From assembly GCF_000485595.1 (NCBI RefSeq), contig NW_014577077.1, positions 965,333 through 1,018,813 of the forward strand: a stretch of DNA of 53,481 nt, written 5' to 3'. This document shows, piece by piece, positions 31,971 through 43,500 of the stretch; positions within the stretch are counted from its first letter, which is position 1, and every line of letters starts with the position of its first letter. The DNA is from Priapulus caudatus. Lineage: Eukaryota > Priapulida > Priapulimorpha > Priapulimorphida > Priapulidae. The notes below the pieces were generated by a model that made no database searches, was not told the origin of the DNA, and was given only the letters and a program-made list of their open reading frames with translations. The position numbers and the translations under genes were made by a program.

Positions 31971-33593
31971 GTCCGTGGTGCAATGCTATATTATTTGACA
32001 ATAGTAATTTTCGTGTATTATTTATCTAGCCCGTTTCAGGAAAATACAATAACGTCAAAGATGGTTTAAGGTACTTCAGTGGTAATATAATTAACTTGGT
32101 GTGTTCACAGGTGTGTTCACGTGTAATAACAGAGCAAACGAGTCCTTCCTACTACAGGGGACCTGCTTCTAAATCAAATAGGTTGCGTGTATTGGCATAT
32201 TACGTAAACCAAGTATATACTACCCGTGATCAAAGTACAAGTCATTTTGCTATCACACATGTGACAAATAATATTCAGCGTGTAGCAATAATGTTGTCGC
32301 AATGGACTGCATGTTTTACTTAGGGGATTGATAAAAGCATGTACCGGAAACAAATGATTCTTTGACTACTAAACGTGGATTAAATAATATTACGTAACAA
32401 ATAACGACAACTTTATTCTACCTCAGTGTGATTCAATCCATGGTCAACGTTGACATAAACTTTAGTCCGTGCATGTACTGTTGTGACCCATACTGCTGCT
32501 GCTGCAAAGACAGCATTCTGTAATATACTTGCATAGATTATGTCACATCAAACTAGCTGCGGCAACACGTGCCACGATTGAACTTGCCTGTTGGGAAGGG
32601 TGAAGTTTGTATGCGTGAATGAATATATTTTTGTAATAACTGACGAATATGAAAATTAAGTATGAAACGAATTCCGATGATTGTTAATATGTGGCATTGC
32701 AGGGCTGTGCTGGATTGTTTGCGAAAGGTGTACAAATAGTTCGCTGTTATGTTTAGTTTATAATTCGTATATCATTTATTTTACTATGTTCCATTATTAC
32801 TATAAGAGTATATAAGAGCAGATACCAGAATATACAGCTTGCTTTACGTTGACATGAGTCTGAATTAAGGTTGCTTGTTATAATTGATAAAGATATCTTA
32901 CTGTGGTCGACAGAGTTAAAATGTACCGTTTGTGGGCAGACATATAACTATAGGTATGAATGTAGAATGGGTTGTTGGAAAATATAAACTGATATCTACA
33001 CTTCAATAGTGACTTCACTAGCTGTGTGAACAAAGTTTTGGCTGTAGTCAGGTGATGCAATCTCTCTACTGGTAAGTTGATTGATGTCCAGTTTCTATGG
33101 AGGCTAAACCTATATGGCACCCTGGGGCAGTTTGTTTTTTATCCAAGTGAACATGCACGACATTGTTGTCGAATTCCTTGTATGGCAGTAATAGTGTTTT
33201 TTTTACAAGTACACATACCTATTACATGTGACACAATAACATTTTATATACCGTTCGACTATGGTGTACTGTACTTAATTGTGATCCTCCATGCCTTTCT
33301 CATGTGATGCAATTTTAACACGTTAATGTTATGGTTAGCACCTACTTTGCAGATATTCCCCTAGAAAAATATTATATTAATTTACACTTTTGTACAGTAT
33401 CAAATGTTATATTTAAGCTTGCGTGTCTTGAAACTCCTCCAGGGATTCTGAGAATCATTCTGAGAATACTTTATGTATTTAATATGACAGAAGGCAGTGC
33501 AAACCTATACCCGCCCGTTTCTGGCAACAACTGTCAGAAACTCCTCTACATTGTAGGGTTTATAGTTGTTTTATAGCCTGATGCAGGAGATTT
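31971..33593. other. Convergent intergenic DNA, no recognised gene
   Basis: AT-rich, unique-looking sequence. Short ORFs (for example 33077-33307 and 33331-33576) show no domain. Confidence 0.4.
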
Positions 33594-35332
33594 ATGAACA
33601 AGTGCCGCGGAGCGACAGCGCTCATCTCACGTCTACTGCGGTGACTCTGTGGTGGAGTGGTGGGATTCTAGTAAACCCTGTTAGTCCGAAATGTGTTCAC
33701 ATACGCACCGAAACAGTGGAAGGCACAGGGATGGTATCAGGATCCTTCTCGAAGGAATGTTCCTTGGGATCGTTATGAAAGTTGCCACGAGATGGCGCAT
33801 ACGTTTAAGTGTGTTAAGATTAAAGATGGAAGCTCCCATCGTACGTAATAGCAACAACTATTTGCAAGACAGAATAGGTAAGCACTCATCCATTTACCTA
33901 CGCAAGCCTACAGGCTCAAATAGAGAGCTGCCACCTGTAACTAATTAACGCAGGCAAAAACGACACAGTACTAGCACCACCACATGCACTGGCAGTGGCT
34001 ACGTTACATGTAACACACTGACAGTACAGAATGCCATAGAAATTACACGAATTAAGGAGCATAAACCTTCTTCAACCAAATTTAGCTTTTGAAATTTTAC
34101 TGTGACATTGTAGCCTCATACTTCCAGTCATGTATAGATTCTACTAGCAAACCCGGCAGTCAAATTCTTTCTAACAGTAAACAAATTCATGTTTAACCCT
34201 CCTCTTGAGGGTCAAAAGGTTATCCGACACTTACTCTTCGCATGTCAGCGGAAAGTACATTTCATGGTCCCTTTTCAATAAAGCCATAAAAATGGTAGGT
34301 CACCGCTGAAACAAAAAAGTTTTTCAATTGCTCTGTCAGACCATGTCCTCAGAAAATGTCTAATATCTGCCTGTGCCCATTGACCATTGACCTGTGACCT
34401 CCAATTTCGGCACAGTGATGGCTTTTCCTACCATGATGATATACACCGACTATCACAAGCCTAGATCGAGCCGTTTAGACTTGTGCCGCAATTCTGCATT
34501 TCCTCCCTATACCCTTAAAGGGAGAGTTTAGTCTAGGTTCTAGGGGTTGTTTTCAGCTAATTTAGGTTATAATTACGCTACATAAAAAGTTTCATAGTTC
34601 AATCACCATTATAAATATTTTTTTTATATGTTTTAAAACTAACGACTACAGTTTGATTACAACGACGGTGGCGCCACTCAAAGCGCACGATCTGATAAGT
34701 TGCGCAAAATCACTTTCCAGCCAAGGGCTACAGACCGAGGGTGTTTCTTATTTATACATTTAAAAGCAAAAGGATTGTAATATATTATAAACGACATATA
34801 GTTTCAGTTATAATATGGATAAATTTGCCCTAAAATGAATATCGTTCGGTTAAATAGCATTTAGGTATAAATATAATTGCACTTTTATGATTAGCCCTCA
34901 GTCTGTAACGTGCAAAATAAATTGTAAATACGCAACTTTTTCGGGGGTGGCAGCCGTCGCGGGTGTCATGGCGCCGCTTTCAAATTTCGTAGCCGTTGAT
35001 GTGTAATTAATTATAACAATTAAATTAGGTATCTGGTAACAAATACTTGTGGGTATAGACAATTTGTTATACAGTAAGTACAGTTGTATGCAGTAAAATC
35101 CTAGAGGCTACTGTCCCTTTAAGTTAAGGAGGGAATGTTCCCCCTTCTTTTACACCTCTTGACCTTTGACCCCCAGCTTCGACATCCCAACTCGTTTTCG
35201 GATTCCCCCCCACGCCCCGAATATCGTGACCGTACGTCGAGCGGTTAAGATTTGTGCCCAACTGTTGACGGACGGACAGACGCACGCTCAGGCGACTCTA
35301 CAAGCTGCATCTGACTATGTCAGATGAGCTAA
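33594..35332 (+). mobile_element. Helitron/HINE-like repeat, copy 1 (interrupted by a TTAA element)
   Basis: From atgaacaagtgccgc to cagatgagctaa this matches 41005-42183 at roughly 93-95% by eye, once a 604-bp insertion is removed. The 3' end carries a perfect hairpin CATCTGAC-TAT-GTCAGATG (35308-35326), then AG and CTAA. A GGAC/GCAC microsatellite lies just upstream of the hairpin. The 5' end holds GCTCATCT (33620-33627), the inverse of AGATGAGC at the 3' end. A 3' hairpin, terminal CTRR, subterminal inverted repeat and microsatellite are traits of Helitron-derived non-autonomous elements. No helicase or Rep protein is encoded. Confidence 0.72.
34519..35118 (+). mobile_element. 600-bp TTAA-target MITE nested in the Helitron-like repeat
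   Basis: The element starts AGGGAGAGTTTAG and ends CTACTGTCCCT, sharing inverted AGGGA(G/C)AGT termini, and is bounded by TTAA on both sides (34515-34518 and 35119-35122). The second copy of the host repeat carries a single TTAA at 41938-41941 in its place, so the empty site is directly seen. TTAA targeting is typical of piggyBac (also Kolobok) transposons. It encodes no transposase. Confidence 0.92.
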
Positions 35333-35653
35333 TAATATGTCACTTGGGTACTTCTCTATGCTAGCTTTTAGCACAGGACTGATCCAACAGTGAAAGAAAA
35401 ATTTATTTATATTTGCCTTTGATTATGCATCTCAGCACTAATATCTGGTATCTATTCACAGCTTATTATTAGCTATTAGCCATTTTATAAAGCAATTTTT
35501 ATAAATGCAACGCCTTAATCAACATACATACAGTGCACACAGCTGCAGCAGCTGCTTATATGCAGTTGTACCTTTTACACTGTTCCTATTTCCTCTCACT
35601 CTTTGGATTCATTGTGCATTAAAACTTAACACGCGACTTCCATGTTATGCTCG
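35333..35653. other. No recognised feature
   Basis: AT-rich spacer between two mobile elements. Confidence 0.4.
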
Positions 35654-35655
35654 TA

Positions 35656-36617
35656 GGGTCTATGTCCCCCTGACCTCTGTTTGACCTAGCTCGTTTAGCT
35701 ATTTCTGACTAATACCACCGTCAGACGGGGTGGCGTCCTTACTGCACTGCTACGGCGACAGAAAATGGGCCCAGAGCGCGCCAAGGTCGCCATAAGCGTG
35801 GTATAAGCGTGGTGGAAACGCCAGACATCGTGCTGTGGTCGCCATGGTTGCCAATGATCGCTGAGTCACGGCGTTTGTTTTGAGCATGTTCAAAACAAAT
35901 GCCAAGGTTCGGCAATCTGACCTGGAACGCGGTGAGAACGCGGTGGGGTCGCGAAGGTCGTGAGACAAGCGTCGTAACATCTCCATGAACGTAGTACACG
36001 CGCAGTACACGCGTGGCAAAGACGCTGCGAAAATGGTAACATTTGCAACGGCGACTTAATGGATCTGTCTCATCCGATCTGCCGAACTGTTTCATGCCGA
36101 TCTGTCTCGGCCACGGCCACGGCCTCGGCCTATGGTAGCTTGTTTCTTCGGCATCGTGTTTCTACTCAGCAAACGCACAAGTATACAGTTGAAATTTCCG
36201 AAAATCTGACCAGCTTATATAGTCGCCGTGAGAACGTGGTAGAAACGCCGTGAGGTCGCCGTGCAGTCGCGATACACGTAGAAGATGCGTGGTAAGAACC
36301 CCATGAGCGTGGGGAGAGCGTCGCGGGAACGCCGGTGATACGCCATAAGCGAGGAGAGGTCGTGGCGGGGGCGCCGTGAGAACGCGGTATGATTGCACAG
36401 GTCGCGGCTTTTTTTCAATTTTGTAATTTGTTGGGACTTTTTCTCGCGTTGTGTTCGCGTTTGCCGGCGACCTTGTACATTTTCTGGTCGCCGTCCAGTC
36501 TGACGAGGGTATTACCATAACCCTAACCATAAACCTTATATATATTATATATAATATATATTAGTCAGAAATAGCTAAACGAGCCAGGTCAAACAGAGGT
36601 CAGGAGGACATAGACCT
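35656..36617 (+). mobile_element. MITE of the GGGTCTATGTC family, carrying a nested element
   Basis: The ends GGGTCTATGTCCCCCTGACC and GGTCAGGAGGACATAGACC pair over about 57 bp, through CTGTTTGACCTAGCTCGTTT and AGCTATTTCTGACTAATA. TA flanks both sides. The right interior has CCATAACCCTAACCATAAAC and a TATA palindrome. It is split by the element at 35710-36514; without that, the host would be about 155 bp, close to its 189-bp relative at 29954-30142. Confidence 0.85.
35710..36514 (-). mobile_element. TIR element (CCCCCGTCAGAC family), copy 2, nested
   Basis: The termini are TAATACCACCGTCAGAC and GTCTGACGAGGGTATTA. Read on the minus strand it matches 183-1032 over most of its length, including the 'gaccagaaaatgtacaaggtcgcc' region and the same internal hairpin (35876-35912). 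It lies exactly between the arms of another MITE, so it inserted into that element. No transposase is visible. Confidence 0.85.
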
Positions 36618-37257
36618 TATCTGCTCATGTTACATTTATGTGGAGCTCTCTAGCATGTTGCATAGAATTGCCCTTCGTGTTTATAATTTTATTGAGATAA
36701 TGGCATTAATCCGTGTAATTACTGGCTGATGAACAGAACAAATAGAAAATTGTTTACTTTTACTAAACAACGACGTATTGTTCATTTAATTTATTCTCAC
36801 ACTATCATGATCATTTGTATTTGGACGTATTGATGAAAAAATGCAGCCCATGCGTGTGTATAGGAAAAAGCGATCTTGCTAACATAGCAATCACATCTAT
36901 GTTTCACATTGCAAACAAATGAAATTTTTTACGAATACTACAATTACTTCTTCATCGTGTTTGCTAAAATATCCTTAATGGGTTTCATAGAGGCAACTAC
37001 TGTCCATGGATATGCTTTAAAAAGGATTTTTATTCTGCCTTCCTTTAGAGAACATGACGTTCATAGCACAATAAACGTAACAATACATTAATTACACTAC
37101 TCGCTTACCACACTTGCACTTATTAAAAAATACATAATGCCCCACCTCCAGCTAGAATTCTTTGTACACTCAACAAATCAAACTCTGCGCACCTCTGTTT
37201 ACCTCCTGAAGCGTTGCATGGGATTTCCGGACGTCATTCCTCGAGGCGAACGGCATG
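36618..37257 (-). other. Downstream flank / 3' untranslated region of NOM1
   Basis: AT-rich. A minus-strand AATAAA at 36795-36790 is the only clear poly(A) hexamer I noticed, 460 bp past the stop; the true end may differ. Confidence 0.4.
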
Positions 37258-37551
37258 TTACAACAGCACCTTGGAGTCGGCCGCTCCGAGCGCCGCCTCG
37301 GCCACAGCCACGCGTGACGCTAGCGCCACCTGCGTGTCCACGGGCAACCGGTGCTTGTTGCGCAGCAGGAAGTGGTGCAGGAAGAGGCGGAGTCCCTCGC
37401 GCAGCGGCCGCAGCTTGGCGGCGGTGGCGGCGGAGGCGAGGCGCAGGAAGGCGGTACGTGTCGTCTCCTCCTCCTGCTCCAGCAGCAGCTCGAGCAGCAC
37501 GCCACGAAGGAAGTGCACCATTGGCTTCTCTAGTTCACCAAACTCAACGAC
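37258..37551 (-). CDS. NOM1: NOM1 exon 12: C-terminal domain and stop
   Basis: The acceptor on the minus strand is ctattgcag, phase 0. It reads VVEFGELEKPMVHFLRGVLL and ends GAADSKVLL with TAA. Human NOM1 has the matching VVEFSELDKPRVHFLRKVLS. GC-rich wobble contrasts with the AT-rich flank. The long plus-strand ORFs over it are shadows. Confidence 0.93.
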   Translation of the reverse strand, partial: VVEFGELEKPMVHFLRGVLLELLLEQEEETTRTAFLRLASAATAAKLRPLREGLRLFLHHFLLRNKHRLPVDTQVALASRVAVAEAALGAADSKVLL

Positions 37552-40500
37552 CTGCAATAGCAGACGCTGCCAGAAGATCTACATGGCTATGCAATACCCG
37601 CTTCATAATAAGCCATATCGGAATGTTCCCGCCGCCATATTGAAATCAGATAAGATGGGTGATAAGTTGCCTATATATAACATTGTTACGATAGTACTAG
37701 TTGAGGTTTTTGAACTATAATTCTCTTCACTAACATCGTACTTCAATTCTCAGGTGCGTTTCTGTTTACAGAAACATTTACAAATATGATTGCGGTCATT
37801 TGGGATATTTTGCAATGATTGTGTTAATGCAAAAACTAAAATTGCACGAGTGTTTACATTAATCATGTACTTTGCTAAGCGCGCCGCGGCCATTTTATAC
37901 CCCTTTTTCTATGACCTAAATAACACAGCTGGACTTTCCGATATGGCTTATACTTGCCGATGGCAATGCTACTAATGCCACGACACAAGCTTCACACGTT
38001 TGATCAAACAGTTTATGATAAGGTGTACTTTTGGATGATGGTTCGTGCCCTACCTTGAAGACGGCAAGCGACAAAGATTTCGTGGCAATTAGGAACACTA
38101 AAGTCTTGGCCAAGTTGCCTGCCTGCAGTTCACTTAAATTGCCGATCTCTTTGAACTTGTCCCACAGATAAAACTGAGTCATCATCTGTATGGATCAAAA
38201 CACATTACAGTATTCAGTGTGTGGCGCGTAAATGAGGTTCATCTCTTTACTTGCACACAATATTGCACACGATTGCATACGAGTGAAAGACTCATTTGGA
38301 AATTAATATGCAATTAAATTACGAGCTTGCCATGCTTGCCCATATTGGCTTATTCATACCTACATTACTAATTCGGACGCAACGTGCATTCGCTGACGAA
38401 TGGAAACATTTATAACTGCATTTGGGGTACAACTTATAGTAGACGTATGTCAACTTCATGCACCATGAACTTCCTGTCGTGGGCGCACAGCTTCCGAAGC
38501 AGATGCGCGTAGAACGGATTGTAGGACTTCTCCTGGACGGCGCAATGCATCGCGATGTTCACCATCTCTTTCTCCTGTTGGTTCTTCAGTCCCAGACGGA
38601 GGAGCTTCTCGAATGCATCGAGATAGTCCTGCAACATATGAGGCAGTCGCGTGATGACGCGCGATGCTTGCCACAATCATTTACATAGTTTACAATTTTA
38701 TTCCAAAATGCACAAAAGGCTGATGGAGAGAGCATTTAAAAACTTGCACCCAACTCTGTCCCTTTACAAGATTTCCCGCATCCGCTGGCACTCATGGACC
38801 CACTATAATTGTCCGATCCCCCAGGGTGATTGACAGACAGCTCTAGCCAATCATTGTTGCGATTGGACGTTCTAAACGACAATGCTTGCAAAGTGCTGCA
38901 AAGTCAACAATTTGCCTTGCATTCATGAAAAACACGTATAAACTGGGTGAGCTCGATCGACCTAGCAACAGTATCCAAGCTGGGGATGGTTAATTGTCTT
39001 GCCTAAATGAATAAAGCTACGTTTAGCGGCTCTCTCAAATGAAATAATAGCACGCAAAGCTATGCTTGTTCTGATTATGTTCCTATACACAGGCACTCAC
39101 CTCGCTCATCATGATGACGCAGAAGACGTTGCGCCTCACATCCGTGTTCATGCGCTGCTGGCGTGCTAGCTCCAGCACCCGGCCCGTAGCCTCACTCACG
39201 ACAGACACCGGCGCCTCCTCACTCACTGCAATCAAATGCCGCCATGTAACATACACGATACCCTTGTCAGGAGTGATGTAATTAACAGAATTCTGCTCTG
39301 AACATCTTACAAAAATTTGGAATAAATAACATTCAATTTAAAATGTATAAAAAATATTAATGTATTCAAACGTGAAATTTTATTAAACCAATATAGATCA
39401 TGAATAATAAATAGTTAATCTGGTAATTACATTACTTCTGGAGTTTTAAATATCGGTGAGCACACTAATGTAGATGCAGAACTAAGCAATATGTTACATG
39501 ATAATTCTCATCCAGTGATCATATACACCACTAAATTTATCATCTAACATCATAGCAAAATCACTTAAACGATTACTATATTTGCCTTTTGTTCAATGGT
39601 TCCAAAAGAGACCAGAAAAACTAAGAGGCTAATTTATAAGTGGCAGAAATGCAGGCAGTGTGACATTGTAAGATTAACCCAAACATAAAAATGTATAATT
39701 TACAATTTAGATTCCCTTATTAGGGTATATACCCTATTAATGTCAGATCTGTCAGCAAAACATATCATATTAGTTTGGGTGGAATAAAAAATATTTTTTG
39801 ACAAAGGTGGGTAATGGGCTCAATTCGGGTTGGAAGTTCTGGATCTAAAATTCTACATGAACCATATTCAGAATTCAACTATTACTCAGCATTTCATTAT
39901 TTTCCAACTCAATAACTCAAAGTGAACTCAAAATGAGTAAAACCTTGTATAATGTATTAACATTAATGTTGAACATGTGTACCTGGCTGGGCATCTTGCT
40001 GATCTCTCAATGCCGATCCCACCACCCACCAGCGTCCTCTTTCTTCCGCATTCAGAAGGTCGTGAAGCGAGATTCTGAGTTCGGATTCTGTCGAGCCCCT
40101 CACCAGGTGGCGCAGTAACTTCCTTAGGTGTTCGAGGTGCGTCCGGTCGTAGTTTGGAATCTTGCGCATGTTGTTGTTCTTAATGGCCAAGATAACTTCC
40201 AGCATGAACTTCACCCTAGACCTACAATGCAGAGGACCGTTGCTTACTGTTTTGTCTTGAGATAGGGATGTTTACATGCGCGAATTCATAAATGCACGTT
40301 GGGCTACGCTTTCACACATCAACGCTGCTTCAGGATTTACTATTTATTTTTAAAATATTTGTTTTGATGGTAGATCAAGAGACTAGGTACAACTTAATCG
40401 AGACATGATTACCAGCTCAATAACTAAATTGCTGGTCATTCAAAAATCGTTATTATAATGGGCACATAGGCATCAGTCTGGGACTGCAAGAAAAATACTA

Positions 40501-43500
40501 ATAATAGCCAGTGAGCTACATTCTTGTTTGCATTTCCACAACAAAACTGAATGCCAACTAGAAATTAAGGCATTTACAGACAAAGTTCAGTTGGAAATTG
40601 CGGCGAGCAAATTTTTGTTACCTAATACTTATGACATTTATGAGCGACTTACTGATCCCGGAATTGCTCTGCATTCGTAGCCTTGTTTTGAAGCTCAACT
40701 ATCACATCCTTAAGCGCAGAGGGATCATCCTTGCGAAGTCCAAACCCAATTTCTACAGACCGAAAGCTTTGCATCAATCAGTGAGACTACCATAGTCTAA
40801 TGATGACATTACCGCCACAAAAGCACAAATATCAGGAAAATAACAGTGAAATTGAATGCAATCAACACACCATTGAAATTTAGCAGCATACATCACCCAT
40901 GCGATGTTCAAACATGCTTGATACCGGTATTAAAATGATAACTGCATAAATTAATATGCAAGCAACAATAAAGATTTCATGACATTTTCCCATTATCTGC
41001 ACCAATGAACAAGTGCCGCAGAGCGACAGCGCTCATCTAACGTCTACTGCGGTGACTCTGTGGTGGAGTGGTGGGATTCTAGTAAACCCTGTTAGTCCCA
41101 AATGTGTTCACATACACGCCGAAACAGTGGAATGCACAGGGATGGTATCAGGAACCTTCTCAAAGGAATGTTCGTTGGGATCGTTATGAAAGTTGCCACG
41201 AGATGGCGCGTACGTTTAAGTGTCTTCAGTCTTAAGATTAAAGATGGAAGCTCCCATCATACGTAGTAGCAACAACTATTTGCAAGCCAGAATAGGTAAG
41301 CACTCATCCATTTACCTACGCAAGCCTACAGGCTGCAATAGAGAGCTGCCACCTGTAACCAATTAACGCAGGCAAAAACTGCACCAACACATGCACTGGC
41401 AGCAGCCACTGGCAATGGCATACGTTACATGTAACATACTGACAGTACAGAATGACATAGAAATTATACGATTTAAGGAACATACACCTTCTTTAACCAA
41501 ATTTAGCTTTTGAAATTTCACTGTGACATTGTAGCCTCATACATCCAGGCATGTATAGATTCTACTAGCAAACCCGGCAGTCAAATTCTTTCTAACAGAC
41601 AGTCAACAAATCCAAGTTTAACCCTCCTCTTGAGGGTCAAAAGGTTATCCGACACTTACTCTTCGCATGTCAGCAGAAGGGACATTTCATGGTCCTTTCA
41701 ATAAAGCCATAAAAATGCTAGGTCACCGCTGAAACAAAAAAGTTTTTCAATCGCTCCGTCAGACCATGTCCTCAGAAAATGTCTAAAATCTGCCCTGTGC
41801 CCACTGACCTTTGACTTGTGACCTCCAATTTCGGCACAGTGATGGCTTTTCCTACCATGATGCTATACACCGACTATCACGAGCCTAGGTCGAGCCGTTT
41901 AGATTTGTGCCGCAATTCTGCATTTCCTCCCTATACCTTAAGTTAAGGAGTGAATGTTCCCCCTTCTTTTACACCTCTTGACCTTTGACCTTTGACCCCC
42001 AGCTTCGACATCCCAACTCGTTTTGACGATCCCCCCCGATGTGCCGAATATCGTGACCGTACGTCGAGCGGTTAAGATTTGTGCCCAACTGTTGACGCAC
42101 GGACGCACGGACGGACGGACGCACGGACGCACGGACGATCATGCGATTCTACAAGCTGCATCTGACTATGTCAGATGAGCTAAAAATTGTAGTCTAGGGT
42201 TACAGATAGGGGTACTGATCACATGTAATTTTTTCGTAGGACAGATAAACAATAAAGTTTCGATCACGTGCATCTTTGACTATTACGTTTTAGCAGCAGC
42301 AGTATCAACTCGATGTCCTTCCCTGTGAAGCTGTCCATGAGTTTACGCAGCAGGTCAAACATCAGCTGACAGTGGACGACCTTGAAGTTGTAGAGGTTAG
42401 CAAACAGAGTAAGAACGTTGTCACACTCCTTGCCTTGGCCATAGTTCTCGCCCTGTGAGTACAACTCATCAAATCGCTTTGCCAACATCTGCAGAAAGTA
42501 GGCACCTGCAAATTGTCATCAAATTTGTATATTATCTTAACCGAGTCAACAAATTTCTTCTAGACAATGGTGCTCAACACACACAATTCTGTCAGTAACA
42601 TGTTAGTACATAAAACCTAACATTTTGTTACTTACTCAATCAATGCATGTTTCGAGGAATTTTAACAGAATTGTGAATATTACCATTGCTTTGTTATTCA
42701 GAATACTATTTTACAAAGACTGACGATTTTCATTTTATTTTTATTCTGTTGTGGGCAAATGATACATAAAATGCTAGTGGTAGATATAATATAACATGTG
42801 TTATGATTACTTATAATAACAACACATTTTATGTGCATCACTAGCAATTTGTGTATCGCTACTAGCATTTCACCTAGACCAGGTGCTGATCAAGTCAATC
42901 ATTAATTAATTAGTGGGGCAATTACTAATTTAATTAATTAATTACTAATTGGGGCAAACATGTTGACTGCACTAACGTACCTACTTCACTGCCCACGTTG
43001 TGGTGCAGCACGGACACCAGCATGCTGTGTTCCATTGCTAGTCGCTCGGGCGTCTGCACAGGACCCATGCAGGCGCTCTGCACGGTGGCGACCAGCGTCG
43101 TGTTCATGTCGTTCTTGCTGTGTGACAGGTACAGCTGCGCGACCTGCGCGCTAGTCGCCGCAATGTTGGATTCGCTCAGCCGGTTCAGCGATCCCTTCAG
43201 TTGCTTGTTCAGCTTCTCGATGGCCGCCTTGTGTTTGCCGTCGTCCGTCGTGCTCAGCAGCGCCCTCTTGCCGGGCGGAACGTACGAACCTTGCTCTCCT
43301 GTTACAACGTTGCCTTTCTTGTCACGCAGTCTGCCGTAGATGTCTTCAGTGTAGCTGTTGCTGCCTGATGCTTGCGTCCTAGTTTGTTTACTCTTATTTT
43401 GGTTAAAATTCGCCGTCTCGCCATCGTCACTATCACAGTCATCATTCTCACCAAAGTCCTCCTTATTGTTCGTGTTGCGAGGGGAACGATCCTCCTCCGA

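Noticed and set aside
37137-37720. 168-codon plus-strand ORFs opposite NOM1 exon 12
   Set aside because: Shadows of the GC-rich minus-strand exon, which has clear NOM1 homology and splice sites.
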